The notes under the pieces: model-generated
Databases searched by the model: none
What the model was told of the DNA's origin: nothing
What the model saw: the letters and a program-made list of their open reading frames with translations, nothing else
Program-made: the position numbers and the translations under genes
Shown: piece after piece, positions 55,028 to 63,741 of the stretch
Layout: the number at the start of each line of letters is the position of its first letter
How positions within the stretch are numbered: position 1 is the first letter of the stretch
Assembly (NCBI RefSeq): GCF_000242895.2
Contig: NC_021171.1
Location: 3,258,001-3,322,000 of the forward strand
Direction of reading: 5' to 3'
From: Bacillus sp. 1NLA3E
GTDB lineage: Bacteria > Bacillota > Bacilli > Bacillales > Cytobacillaceae
DNA: 64,000 bases

Positions 55028-55990
55028 TCAATTTGCTTTATATCGATAAGGAAACTCCCTATTAATCATAGTAATTTCCTGCAATGAAAGCAAATAGTCT
55101 ATCTGAGCAACCGTTTCAGATAAGGTCAAAATAAGTTCCCGCTCATAAATATGTGGAAACAAACGTTGGCAAACTTCATAAACCGTCATCGCATCCTCTG
55201 CAAGCCATTTTCTCACTTGCATAGCCCGATCATGCTGACGTCCAAGACGTTTTTCAATCAAGGGTCCGACTTCAGTAATTTCATCGCCATGACCCGGATA
55301 AACCCATTGAATCGGGTACTTGGATATTTTTTTCAAAGAGGCGTTTAACTGTAGCTGTGGCTGCGGACGCTCTAGGTCTCCAGGTAATGGTGGCTCTAGA
55401 ATTGGATTTGGTGATATATGCGGAAGCAAATGATCGCCACCGATATAAGCACCATCCGTTTCTCGAAACAGCCCGATATGGCTTGAGGCATGACCAGGTG
55501 TTTCGAGCACTTTCCAACCACTTAAGCCCGGCGGTGTATCACCTTCGACAAGATGACCAGATAAAGTTCGGTTGCAGGAGTACTTTGTCCTTTTGCGAAA
55601 CTCATTTTTCAAAGAGAGAAAGCGCTCAGATACACCAAACTCTTGTATAGTCCGAATAAAAAAGGCTTCATTTTCCTCAATAAACGGCTCTGTTATCGTT
55701 AACCAGCGCTGATTAAGCTGATGTCCATAAACTCCAACTGCTTCCGGAAAGTAATTTAATAGCCCAGCATGATCCGGATGATGGTGGGTAAGTATTATTT
55801 GCTCAATATCATTTGGGGTTAAGTGCAAATCATTGAGCTGTTTAACTAGGGCATTCCATGCTTCATTTGTATTTGTTCCGGCATCAACTAGTGTTAATTG
55901 ATCTCCTTTAATGAGATAAACATTCACATCACCAACGGGAAAAGGGGTCGGCAGCGCAATTTTAGCAATACCATTTCTCCATTTTGTCAT
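55028..55990 (-). CDS. yqjP: YqjP, metallo-beta-lactamase-fold hydrolase
   Basis: 320 residues. Zinc motif THHHPDHAGLL (~69-79), His in TPGHASSHIGLF, Asp in GGDHLLPH, and His in VYPGHGDEI; C-terminal helical extension. Glyoxalase II-like. Substrate unknown. Divergent from proI. Confidence 0.93.
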   Translation of the reverse strand: MTKWRNGIAKIALPTPFPVGDVNVYLIKGDQLTLVDAGTNTNEAWNALVKQLNDLHLTPNDIEQIILTHHHPDHAGLLNYFPEAVGVYGHQLNQRWLTITEPFIEENEAFFIRTIQEFGVSERFLSLKNEFRKRTKYSCNRTLSGHLVEGDTPPGLSGWKVLETPGHASSHIGLFRETDGAYIGGDHLLPHISPNPILEPPLPGDLERPQPQLQLNASLKKISKYPIQWVYPGHGDEITEVGPLIEKRLGRQHDRAMQVRKWLAEDAMTVYEVCQRLFPHIYERELILTLSETVAQIDYLLSLQEITMINREFPYRYKAN

Positions 55991-56169
55991 TCTACCAACT
56001 CCAAAACATTATATTTCGATAAAAACTGAGGAACAAGGTGAAGTAATTGAAAATAGACTAACTTAATATGTTAAAGTATAAAAATAAGTATAACCTAAAA
56101 TTAACCAAATTGTCATTATTTTCACATAATTCACTTTTGAAAAAATAAGAAAATTCTTTTAGTAATCAC

Positions 56170-56199
56170 TTGACAGACAAGCTATCCATCTTGCATAAT
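56170..56199 (+). promoter_or_regulatory. Probable promoter of the proI leader
   Basis: Perfect -35 TTGACA (56170-56175), spacer 18 bp, -10 CATAAT (56194-56199). It precedes the T-box leader. Confidence 0.6.
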
Positions 56200-56249
56200 C
56201 ACAATTAAAATTTACTTTTGAAAATAGGCTATGAGTATGACTAGTAAAT

Positions 56250-56424
56250 GGAAAAAGACGAAAGAGAGTGAAGCCCTCGGCTGAAAAGCTTCACCGTCCT
56301 ATTCCCCATTGAACCTACCATACGAGCTGTTAGGGAAACCTAAACGTGAATCCGACGTTAGCGGAGTTGAGTTGCACCTTTTCAATATTTTAAAAAGGTG
56401 AATGAAGGTGGTACCACGGAAGCT
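56250..56424 (+). promoter_or_regulatory. Proline T-box riboswitch of proI
   Basis: The conserved T-box AATGAAGGTGGTACCACGG is at 56401-56419. Upstream stem I contains the AG-rich bulge (GAAAGAGAGTG) and a candidate specifier CCT (proline) at 56314-56316, followed by A. Uncharged tRNA-Pro should stabilise an antiterminator and turn proI on. Confidence 0.9.
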
Positions 56425-56463
56425 AAGACCTTTCGTCCTTTTTACGGGCGAAGGGTCTTTTTG
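56425..56463 (+). terminator. T-box-controlled terminator of proI
   Basis: Stem AAGACCTTTCGTCC/GGGCGAAGGGTCTT followed by T5, alternative to the antiterminator built around the T-box. Confidence 0.9.
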
Positions 56464-56515
56464 GTTAATTGTATAAAATTACCAAATCTTTAATATAAAG
56501 GGGTATAAAAAGAAC

Positions 56516-57352
56516 ATGAAAAAACTTGCATTTATTGGCGCCGGTTCGATGGCAGAAGCAATGATTTCTGGAATTGTCGAAAGTCAATTGCTTACTGGTA
56601 AGCAAATTTGGGTGACGAACCGAAGCAATCAAGAAAAATTAGACAACCTCAACCAGAAATATGGAGTTAACGGCACATATGAATTAAGTGAGCTGTTGGA
56701 GAATGCTGATGCAGTAATTTTAGCAATGAAGCCAAAAGATACCGCTACTGCTATTTCACAAATCCGCTCTTATCTAACCGAAAATACAATGCTGATTAGT
56801 GTCTTAGCAGGTGTGTCGATTGAAAACATTGAACTGCTTGCTGAAAAGAAGTTACCCGTTGTTAGAGCAATGCCAAATACATCAGCAACAGTCGGCAAAT
56901 CAGCAACCGGACTTGCGATCAATAATCGTGTATCCGATCGTCAAAAAGATATTGTCCAAACAATTTTTGAAACAGTTGGCTTAACCACATTTGTAGAAGA
57001 AAGTCAGATTGATGCCATTACTGGCCTTTCAGGAAGCGGCCCAGCTTATATTTATTATCTCATTGAGGCAATGGAAAAAGGTGCCGATGAGATCGGACTC
57101 GACAAACAAGTAGCTAAGGAACTAATTGTGCAAACACTACTTGGTGCTGCCGAAATGGTCGCAACATCAACAAAACCTTCCCAACAATTGCGCGCTGAAG
57201 TAACCAGTCCAGGCGGCACAACTGAGGCAGGGATTCGCGTGTTAGAGTCATTCGATGTGCAAAAGGCATTTATTAATTGTATTAAAGAAGCAACAGCACA
57301 ATCAAAACGGCTTGGAATCGCACTAAGTGATGAACTATATCCGGTGAAATAA
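56516..57352 (+). CDS. proI: ProI, pyrroline-5-carboxylate reductase
   Basis: 278 residues. NADPH-binding motif FIGAGSMAEAMISGI (~5-19); C-terminal signature ITGLSGSGPAYIYYLIEAMEKG (~167-188) and EVTSPGGTTEAGIRVLE. Last step of proline synthesis. Controlled by the proline T-box. Confidence 0.96.
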   Translation: MKKLAFIGAGSMAEAMISGIVESQLLTGKQIWVTNRSNQEKLDNLNQKYGVNGTYELSELLENADAVILAMKPKDTATAISQIRSYLTENTMLISVLAGVSIENIELLAEKKLPVVRAMPNTSATVGKSATGLAINNRVSDRQKDIVQTIFETVGLTTFVEESQIDAITGLSGSGPAYIYYLIEAMEKGADEIGLDKQVAKELIVQTLLGAAEMVATSTKPSQQLRAEVTSPGGTTEAGIRVLESFDVQKAFINCIKEATAQSKRLGIALSDELYPVK

Positions 57353-57397
57353 TTCCTAAAATATTTAGCAAAAATCAATTGGATAAAATTACATTCT

Positions 57398-57458
57398 AAA
57401 AAAGCCTCTGGTATACTAGTGATATCTTTTGATTCACGAAATAAAAGGAGGCTTTTTT
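57398..57458 (+). terminator. proI terminator whose right arm contains the namA ribosome site
   Basis: Left arm AAAAAAGCCTC (57398-57408), right arm GAGGCTTTTTT (57448-57458). The namA Shine-Dalgarno AAGGAGG (57445-57451) is part of the right arm. An extended -10 TGGTATACT (57409-57417) lies between, so a transcript starting there would lack the left arm. Confidence 0.7.
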
Positions 57459-57461
57459 ATT

Positions 57462-58484
57462 TTGACTGCAAAATTATTTTCTCCCTATTCAATTAAAGGG
57501 CTAACCTTGAAAAACCGTGTTGTCATGGCACCAATGTGCATGTATTCCTCCGAAAAGGAGAACGGAACAATGAGTAACTGGCACACCACCCATTATGTAA
57601 GCCGAGCGGTTGGCCAAGTTGGATTGATCATTGTTGAAGCCTCAGCAGTTACTCCCCAAGGTCGAATTTCTAATTACGATTTAGGAATTTGGAACGACGA
57701 ACATGTGGAAGGTTTCACGAAGCTAACTCAACTAGTGAAAGAACACGGAACCAAGATTGGCATACAAATAGCCCATGCCGGAAGAAAAGCTGGAGTTGAT
57801 GGAGAAATCCTGGCTCCATCAGCGATTGCCTTTGATGATAAGTCGAAAACACCAAAACAAATGACGTTAGAAGAAATTAAAGAAACAATTGAAGCATTTA
57901 AACAAGGAGCCCAACGAGCAAAACGGGCCGGCTTTGATGTGATTGAAATTCACGGAGCACACGGTTATTTAATCAATGAATTTTTATCACCATTAACAAA
58001 TCAGCGGACAGATGAATATGGTGGGTCCGCAGAAAATCGCTATCGTTTTTTAAGAGAAGTTATTGAAGCGGTAAAAACGGTTTGGGATGGGCCATTGTTC
58101 GTTAGAGTAACGGCAAATGATTACAATAGTCATGGCTTAGGCGTCGAAGATTATGTTACGATAGGTCGCTGGATGAAGGAACAAGGCGTCGATTTGATTG
58201 ATGTGAGTTCGGGTGGATTAGTACATGCAAGCATTCCAATCTATCCAGGCTATCAAGTACCGCTCTCAGAAACGATCAAGCATCAGGCCGGAATTCCAAC
58301 TAGCGCGGTCGGACTGATTACATCTGGATTACATGCTGAAGAAATTTTGCAAAATGATCGCGCCGATTTAATCCTTCTTGCTAGAGAACTACTGCGTGAT
58401 CCCTATTGGCCAAGAACAGCAGCCAAGCAGCTTGGTGTGAAAATAGAAAGCCCTAGACAGTATGAACGAGGCTGGAATTATTAG
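57462..58484 (+). CDS. namA: NamA (YqjM), NADPH-dependent old yellow enzyme
   Basis: 340 residues from TTG 57462 ([20 protein letters not shown]), 10 bases behind aaaggagg. FMN barrel with conserved MAPMCMYSS (Cys at ~26 that tunes FMN), HAGRKAG (His pair region, ~108), [21 protein letters not shown]. Reduces activated C=C bonds; stress-linked in B. subtilis. Confidence 0.95.
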   Translation: MTAKLFSPYSIKGLTLKNRVVMAPMCMYSSEKENGTMSNWHTTHYVSRAVGQVGLIIVEASAVTPQGRISNYDLGIWNDEHVEGFTKLTQLVKEHGTKIGIQIAHAGRKAGVDGEILAPSAIAFDDKSKTPKQMTLEEIKETIEAFKQGAQRAKRAGFDVIEIHGAHGYLINEFLSPLTNQRTDEYGGSAENRYRFLREVIEAVKTVWDGPLFVRVTANDYNSHGLGVEDYVTIGRWMKEQGVDLIDVSSGGLVHASIPIYPGYQVPLSETIKHQAGIPTSAVGLITSGLHAEEILQNDRADLILLARELLRDPYWPRTAAKQLGVKIESPRQYERGWNY

Positions 58485-58551
58485 TCTTAAGATTTGGGAT
58501 TTCTGTATGACAAATCGCACCTCATATAACGGCGGTTTTTTTGTAATTAAT

Positions 58552-58588
58552 AAAGAAAATAGCTCAGTTCAACTGAGCTATTTTCTTT
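58552..58588. terminator. Bidirectional terminator overlapping the end of the next gene
   Basis: Perfect 18-bp arms AAAGAAAATAGCTCAGTT/AACTGAGCTATTTTCTTT with one loop base. It contains the last codons and stop of the gene at 58564-59061. Confidence 0.88.
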
Positions 58589-59061
58589 ATTTTCAATCGC
58601 TTTTTATACTCAACAAAGTATTGGACGCTATACAATGAAAATGCTTTATAAAATAAGTACAGAAAAAATTGAACCTCATTTAATCTGTATAATTTTACTA
58701 TTTTCACCTTTTTGAGAAATTTAAGTAAGGGAAAAGCAAAAAATCCATCTGAAATAGTATTAAGTAACAGGAACTTTTTAAAGTTCCCGTACGAAAATTT
58801 TAGCATCCAAATTGATAGAGGTAAATATGGACCTATACTAAAAGGCAGTTCATTTGAAATAAATGAGTTTCTTTTATCATAAAAAAACCACCACTTACGC
58901 TTTTGTCCAATTTTAGCGTTAAACACTTCAAAAATTACAGTTACTAACCCTGCTAGAAAAAAATGTTTTATAGTACGCTTTCCTAAAAATAACAATGATA
59001 GCCAAGGAAGTAATATCAGAACAGTATTAAAAGCCAAGCGCCTTTTAGACAGCATAAGCAA
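58564..59061 (-). CDS. Multi-pass membrane protein of unknown function
   Basis: 165 residues, about four to five helices with many aromatic residues and Lys/Arg-rich ends. Motif IGQKRKWWFFYDKRN (~51-65) stands out. It resembles small Bacillus/Clostridium membrane proteins of the CBO0543 type, but that is uncertain. Very AT-rich compared with neighbours, which hints at transfer. Confidence 0.65.
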   Translation of the reverse strand: MLMLSKRRLAFNTVLILLPWLSLLFLGKRTIKHFFLAGLVTVIFEVFNAKIGQKRKWWFFYDKRNSFISNELPFSIGPYLPLSIWMLKFSYGNFKKFLLLNTISDGFFAFPLLKFLKKVKIVKLYRLNEVQFFLYLFYKAFSLYSVQYFVEYKKRLKIKKIAQLN

Positions 59062-59168
59062 ACACTCCTTTCTCTTCTTAATACTTTTATTTCTTTTTTT
59101 TAGTAGCCCGATTCACAAATAGCATCTATTATTTTATCCAGGTAAAATTATTTAAATCAAGGAAATAA

Positions 59169-59203
59169 AGAAAGCCACCTATTATAATTAAGTGGCTACT
59201 TTT
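59169..59203. terminator. Orphan terminator-like hairpin in a divergent gap
   Basis: Stem AGCCAC/GTGGCT with T runs at both ends. Neither neighbour (both transcribed away from it) needs it, so it may be left from a lost gene. The rest of the gap 59062-59397 holds only AT-rich sequence and the promoters of both genes. Confidence 0.6.
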
Positions 59204-59397
59204 TCAATTTTTAAACTAAACTGCCTAGCCTGTAATAGAATATCCATAGTACTAAATAGAAAGTCAACATTAATGCCATACCTATGGTATATGGACAAAT
59301 TTTTTAACTATTTTAATTAATATTGAATTAGAAACAGGAAACTTTTAATCGGTTTAATCGTAGATAATAAGAGAAATGATATACCAGGAGGGATATT

Positions 59398-59604
59398 ATG
59401 AGCGAAAAAGGTTGTATTAAATGTGGAAGCAGAGAGACTGGAACGAAAGAAGTAGCCATGACAGGCACAGGTCTATCAAAAATGTTTGATCTTCAACATA
59501 ATACCTTCACGGTAGTTTTTTGCAAGAACTGTGGGTATTCCGAGTTTTATAACAAAAAAACATCGGCAGCTTCAAATATTATTGACCTATTCTTCGGTGG
59601 ATAA
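59398..59604 (+). CDS. Small zinc-ribbon protein
   Basis: 68 residues behind aggaggg. Zinc knuckles CIKCGS (~6-11) and CKNCGYSEFY (~43-52) match zinc-ribbon nucleic-acid-binding small proteins found in Firmicutes. No known role. Confidence 0.8.
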   Translation: MSEKGCIKCGSRETGTKEVAMTGTGLSKMFDLQHNTFTVVFCKNCGYSEFYNKKTSAASNIIDLFFGG

Positions 59605-59616
59605 TAAGGTATGAAC

Positions 59617-59653
59617 AAGATCCAGCTGCAGCTGAAATGGCAGCTGGATCTTT
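59617..59653. terminator. Terminator shared by the zinc-ribbon gene and the LysR gene
   Basis: Stem AAGATCCAGCTGC/GCAGCTGGATCTTT. Confidence 0.88.
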
Positions 59654-59655
59654 GT

Positions 59656-60537
59656 CTACATACACATACTCTCAAGCTCATCTTTGAAAAATTTAATAAA
59701 CGCAACTACTTCATTTGTTTCAACCTTTGTTACGACATAGGTTGAGGATGTGGGAAGGCTGATTTTATCAGGGGATATTTGAACCATTTTATTATTGTTG
59801 ATTTCTTCTTTAACCATCGTCAAAGGCAAAAATGAAACGCCAAGCCCCTCTTCAATGAAACGTTTTGTGATTTCTACTTGATTAACAGTCATGGTGCGAA
59901 TGATTGGATAGTGCCTCTTAATGTCGTTTAAGAGGTCATCCCAATATTCTGGGTGGTTATGAGTGAGTAGTCTGTATTTTTGAAGGACCTGCTCTTCAGC
60001 AAGGGATGCACCCTTTTGTTTATCAATAGGTCCAACTAATATAACTGGTTCTTTGTGAACCATTTCAGTGTTAACGTTTGTTTGAACAGGCTGTATCCTG
60101 GTTAACCCTAGATCTGCTTTGCCTGAACTAATTTCCTCGCCAATATCATAAGATTTAACAACGTTTATGATCACTTCAATATCTGGATTCTCATCGATAA
60201 ACTTCCTAAGAATGGAAGGTAGAATGGATGAGGCAATTTGTGGGGCAGTTGCAATCATTAACTTCCGATTATACCCCTGTTTCCACGCTTCAAACTCTTC
60301 TAATCTTTTATCATACTGGTCTATCATTTCAAGAGCAAACGGAAGGAATTTATGACCTGCTGGCGATAGCGAAACATTTTTCCCCATTCTATTAAACAAG
60401 GGAATATTAAGATTTTCTTCAAGCCGTTTAATGTGCTTGGTGATTGCAGGTTGAGTTAAAAAGAGCTCTTCAGATGCCTGCCGAAAGTTTTCATATTTAG
60501 CGGCAACGATAAAAGTCTTTAGCCATTTAATATCCAT
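59656..60537 (-). CDS. LysR-family transcription regulator
   Basis: 293 residues. N-terminal helix-turn-helix (FRQASEELFLTQPAITKHIKRLE, ~18-40) and a LysR substrate-binding domain (~90-293). Divergent from a methyltransferase gene, with a perfect inverted repeat between, so it probably regulates that gene and itself. Effector unknown. Confidence 0.92.
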   Translation of the reverse strand: MDIKWLKTFIVAAKYENFRQASEELFLTQPAITKHIKRLEENLNIPLFNRMGKNVSLSPAGHKFLPFALEMIDQYDKRLEEFEAWKQGYNRKLMIATAPQIASSILPSILRKFIDENPDIEVIINVVKSYDIGEEISSGKADLGLTRIQPVQTNVNTEMVHKEPVILVGPIDKQKGASLAEEQVLQKYRLLTHNHPEYWDDLLNDIKRHYPIIRTMTVNQVEITKRFIEEGLGVSFLPLTMVKEEINNNKMVQISPDKISLPTSSTYVVTKVETNEVVAFIKFFKDELESMCM

Positions 60538-60550
60538 GCTATCCCCTACC

Positions 60551-60571
60551 TTAATAACAAACCGTTATTAA
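60551..60571. promoter_or_regulatory. LysR-type operator candidate
   Basis: TTAATAAC-N5-GTTATTAA is a perfect 8-bp inverted repeat containing the T-N11-A pattern, 13 bp upstream of the LysR start codon. Confidence 0.6.
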
Positions 60572-60670
60572 TATTCTCCATTTTTGTTAATTTCCATTAT
60601 ATAACTTTTGACATATAATTCAATTAACAAGAATCAAGATTCCATATTAGAATGTTGGGAGTGAAGTGGA

Positions 60671-61444
60671 TTGGAACAAGTTCATTTTAAAAAGGACAGT
60701 TGGGATGCGGAATTATACGATGGTAAACACTCATTTGTATCGAGGTTTGGTCATGATCTAATCGACTTATTAGCCCCTAGAAAAGGGGAACACATTCTTG
60801 ATCTTGGCTGTGGAACAGGAGACTTGGCTAATAGAATCCATGACCTTGGAGCAAAAATTGTCGGAGTTGATAAATCGAAAAATATGGTCCAACAAGCACA
60901 AGGGAAGTATCCAAAAGTGAAATTTATGGTTAGAGATGCGATTGATCTGAATTTCCAAAACGAATTTGATGCCGTGTTTTCTAACGCTACCCTTCACTGG
61001 ATCAAAACTCCACAACAGGCATTGAACAGTATTTATACAGCTTTAAAATCTGGTGGTAGATTTGTTGCAGAATTCGGTGGTAACGAAAATGTACGAACAA
61101 TAACAGATGAAATTTTTAATCAGTACGAAAAGTTAGGGATTAAATACGAAATGGAACAATTCCCATGGTATTTTCCGACAATAGGTGAATATACAACTAT
61201 GATGGAGAAAATTGGATTTAAAGTAACCTTTGCACATCATTTTGAACGACCGACACCTTTAGAGGGATCGAATGGCTTAAGAAATTGGCTTAACATGTTC
61301 GGAAGTGGATTATTTGGAGATATAGATGAAACTACCAAAGATATTGTCATAGCAAATTGCGAAGATAGCTTAAGAAAACTTTTATACAAAGATGGAAGCT
61401 GGATTGCAGATTACAAAAGGATTCGAGTTATTGGGATCAAATAA
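60671..61444 (+). CDS. Class I SAM-dependent methyltransferase
   Basis: 257 residues from TTG 60671 behind gggagtg. SAM motif ILDLGCGTGDLANRI (~42-56), acidic motif II VGVDKSKNMVQQA and DAVFSNATLHWI (~104-115), similar to trans-aconitate and malonyl-ACP type methyltransferases. Substrate unknown. Confidence 0.88.
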   Translation: MEQVHFKKDSWDAELYDGKHSFVSRFGHDLIDLLAPRKGEHILDLGCGTGDLANRIHDLGAKIVGVDKSKNMVQQAQGKYPKVKFMVRDAIDLNFQNEFDAVFSNATLHWIKTPQQALNSIYTALKSGGRFVAEFGGNENVRTITDEIFNQYEKLGIKYEMEQFPWYFPTIGEYTTMMEKIGFKVTFAHHFERPTPLEGSNGLRNWLNMFGSGLFGDIDETTKDIVIANCEDSLRKLLYKDGSWIADYKRIRVIGIK

Positions 61445-61450
61445 GAATGA

Positions 61451-61482
61451 CGAGGAAGGAATCCAGCTAATTCCCTTCCTCT
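61451..61482. terminator. Probable terminator between methyltransferase and BluB genes
   Basis: Stem GAGGAAGGAAT/ATTCCCTTCCTC (one bulge); weak T runs. Confidence 0.6.
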
Positions 61483-61497
61483 CCCCTAAAAATAAGA

Positions 61498-62139
61498 TTA
61501 TTTTTCTCCCCACTTATTAGTAAAAATGAGTTGTTCTAATTCTTGTCTTTTTTCCCACTTCGCCAGCTCTAGTAATGGTTTTTCTGGATATTCGTCAGTG
61601 TACCCAACAGAAATCAAGGCAATCGGATCGATATGTGGTGGAATTTCTAGAATGTCACGGATATCATTTTTTTTATAAAAACTAACCCAGCCCATTGCAA
61701 GCCCTTCAGCACAGGCTGCTAACCACATATTTTGAATTGCACAAGCGGTTGAGAGAATATCTGTTTCAGGAATGGAATTTCTCCCTAAAACATGTGAACC
61801 CCCTCTAGTTGGATCGCATGTTACACATATCGTTAATGGAGCCTCTTTTAAACCTTCAACTTTTAAACCGTGAAATTTCGTTTCTTTTTCTCCTTCATAA
61901 TGGATTGCTAATGCTCGCTTTTCCTTGTCAGCGGCCCAAGCTAACTTTTCTTTTATGCTTTCTGAGGAAATTAAGATAAAATTCCATGGCTGGCTAAAGC
62001 CTACAGATGGTGCATGATGGGCAGCATTCAAGATTCTATGTATCGTTTCTTCCGGGATAGGGTCAGACAAAAAACTACGAATATCCCGCCTCTGATAGAT
62101 CACTTTATAAATGGATTCTCTTTCTTCATTCGAAAACAT
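61498..62139 (-). CDS. BluB-like nitroreductase-fold protein (DMB synthase type)
   Basis: 213 residues from ATG 62139 (MFSNEERESIYKVIYQRRDI), behind gagggg. FMN-binding nitroreductase fold with RRDIRSFLSDPIPEET and APSVGFSQPWNFILI, the BluB hallmark; also GWVSFYKKNDIRDIL. BluB converts FMN to 5,6-dimethylbenzimidazole for cobalamin. No cobalamin gene is nearby, so function is inferred from similarity only. Confidence 0.8.
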   Translation of the reverse strand: MFSNEERESIYKVIYQRRDIRSFLSDPIPEETIHRILNAAHHAPSVGFSQPWNFILISSESIKEKLAWAADKEKRALAIHYEGEKETKFHGLKVEGLKEAPLTICVTCDPTRGGSHVLGRNSIPETDILSTACAIQNMWLAACAEGLAMGWVSFYKKNDIRDILEIPPHIDPIALISVGYTDEYPEKPLLELAKWEKRQELEQLIFTNKWGEK

Positions 62140-62343
62140 AAATTTCTCCCCTCGATTTCCAAAAATCAAATAACCATTCTTATCATAACCGTTTTTTTAT
62201 TATTCTGTTAGTTATATCCCTATTTGATTCGATTTTTCCCATAATGATTTCCTCACCCATAATTAAAAATAGTTGCTTTCATCCAGATCAACTGTTAGCT
62301 TAGAAGATAGTATTAAAAAGACAAGCGCTCGAAGGAGACTAAT

Positions 62344-62745
62344 ATGATTGAAATAAAAACATCCAAACTCAGCGATGGGGAGTTCAATAGAGGAGTATTC
62401 GCAAAACGTGATATCAAAAAAGGTGAGCTACTCCATGAAGCTCCCGTTATTGCTTATCCAAATGACGAGCATGTTCACATCGAGAAAACGCTCCTTGCTG
62501 ATTATGCATTTGAATATGGGATTAACCACACTGCGATGCTGTTGGGATATGGTATGCTGTTTAATCACTCGTATACACCTAATGCAACTTATGAAATTAA
62601 TTTTTCAAACCACACATTTGATTTTTTTGCTTACACAGACATCAAAGCAGGAGAAGAAATCTTAATTAACTATAATGGGGAAGAAGATAACGACGATCCA
62701 CTTTGGTTTAATATGGAAGAAAATGAAAAAGATGAAAATAAATAA
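62344..62745 (+). CDS. SET-domain protein
   Basis: 133 residues behind gaaggaga. SET-domain elements in order: RGVFAKRDIKKGELLHEAP (~17-35), MLFNHSYTPNATYE (~77-90, the NHS motif of the SAM/lysine site) and DIKAGEEILINYNGEE (~99-114, with the GEEI-xxxY motif). A stand-alone lysine-methyltransferase fold with no target domain. Target protein unknown. Confidence 0.85.
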   Translation: MIEIKTSKLSDGEFNRGVFAKRDIKKGELLHEAPVIAYPNDEHVHIEKTLLADYAFEYGINHTAMLLGYGMLFNHSYTPNATYEINFSNHTFDFFAYTDIKAGEEILINYNGEEDNDDPLWFNMEENEKDENK

Positions 62746-62785
62746 AAGGACAAAGGTTAGGGATTTCTCCTAACCCTTGTCCTTT
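62745..62785. terminator. Bidirectional terminator of SET gene and rnz
   Basis: Stem AAAGGACAAAGGTTAGG/CCTAACCCTTGTCCTTT with one bulge. Confidence 0.85.
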
Positions 62786-62805
62786 AGTATTTTCAGGTTT
62801 TCGAC

Positions 62806-63741
62806 CTAATCCATGTTTTTATCCACTGGAACCGTAATCTCCTTAAAATCCTCTGCTATTTCCGTGTTTGGGAAAATTTCCTTCGCTTCCGCCACTAGCT
62901 CATTCCATGCCTCTCGGTCATACCTTGAGCTAATATGGGTAAGGCAGAGTTTCTTAACCCCCGCCCTTTTGGCGATTTTGGCTGCTTGGTGGGTGGTTGA
63001 ATGGAAATAATCGTAAGCTAGGCTTTTTTCTCCTTTTGAAAAAGTAGCTTCATGAACTAATAAATCGGCATCGGTTGCCAGTTTTGCAGCATGATCGCAT
63101 TGTCTTGTATCACCAAGAATGGTTACAATACGCCCCTTTAGCGTCTGCCCCAAAAATTCACATGCTTTAATGAACATTCCATCTTCTGTTGTAACATTCT
63201 CACCGTTTTTTATTTTTTTATAAATCGGACCTGGCTTAATGCCAGCCTCAGCTAGTTTGTCGGCAAGCAATGTTCCAGGGCGATCTTTTTCAATGATTCG
63301 GTATCCATAAGAAGGAATGCCATGCTCTAAGACATGCGTCTCCACGATAAATTGCTCATCTTCGAAAATAATGCCTTCATCGATTTCAATCACCTTTAAC
63401 GGATATTTCAAATACGTTTGGCTAACAGATAAACTTACCGTTATGTATTCCTTTAAACCTTTTGGACCATAAATAATAACCTCTGTTTCCCCACCTTGAA
63501 ACGATCGGCTCGATAGTAAGCCAGGTAATCCATATATATGGTCACCGTGAAGATGGGTAATAAATATTTTTTCAATTCTACGCGGTTTGATCGATGTATG
63601 TAAAATTTGGTGCTGGGTTGCTTCTCCACAATCAAACAGCCAAATACTTCCCCGCTCCTCCAACAGCTTTAAGGCAATTGAAGTGACATTACGAAGCTTG
63701 GCCGGAATTCCTGCACCTGTTCCTAAAAAGAAAACGTCCAC
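62806..63741 (-). CDS. rnz: Ribonuclease Z
   Basis: 311 residues of the metallo-beta-lactamase fold. Metal motif [13 protein letters not shown] (~62-74), exosite region ~150-185, GDTRQCDHA (~208) and LTHISSRYD (~268). Removes 3' trailers from tRNA precursors. The 63742-64000 flank holds only its AT-rich upstream region; I see no gene there. Confidence 0.96.
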   Translation of the reverse strand: MDVFFLGTGAGIPAKLRNVTSIALKLLEERGSIWLFDCGEATQHQILHTSIKPRRIEKIFITHLHGDHIYGLPGLLSSRSFQGGETEVIIYGPKGLKEYITVSLSVSQTYLKYPLKVIEIDEGIIFEDEQFIVETHVLEHGIPSYGYRIIEKDRPGTLLADKLAEAGIKPGPIYKKIKNGENVTTEDGMFIKACEFLGQTLKGRIVTILGDTRQCDHAAKLATDADLLVHEATFSKGEKSLAYDYFHSTTHQAAKIAKRAGVKKLCLTHISSRYDREAWNELVAEAKEIFPNTEIAEDFKEITVPVDKNMD

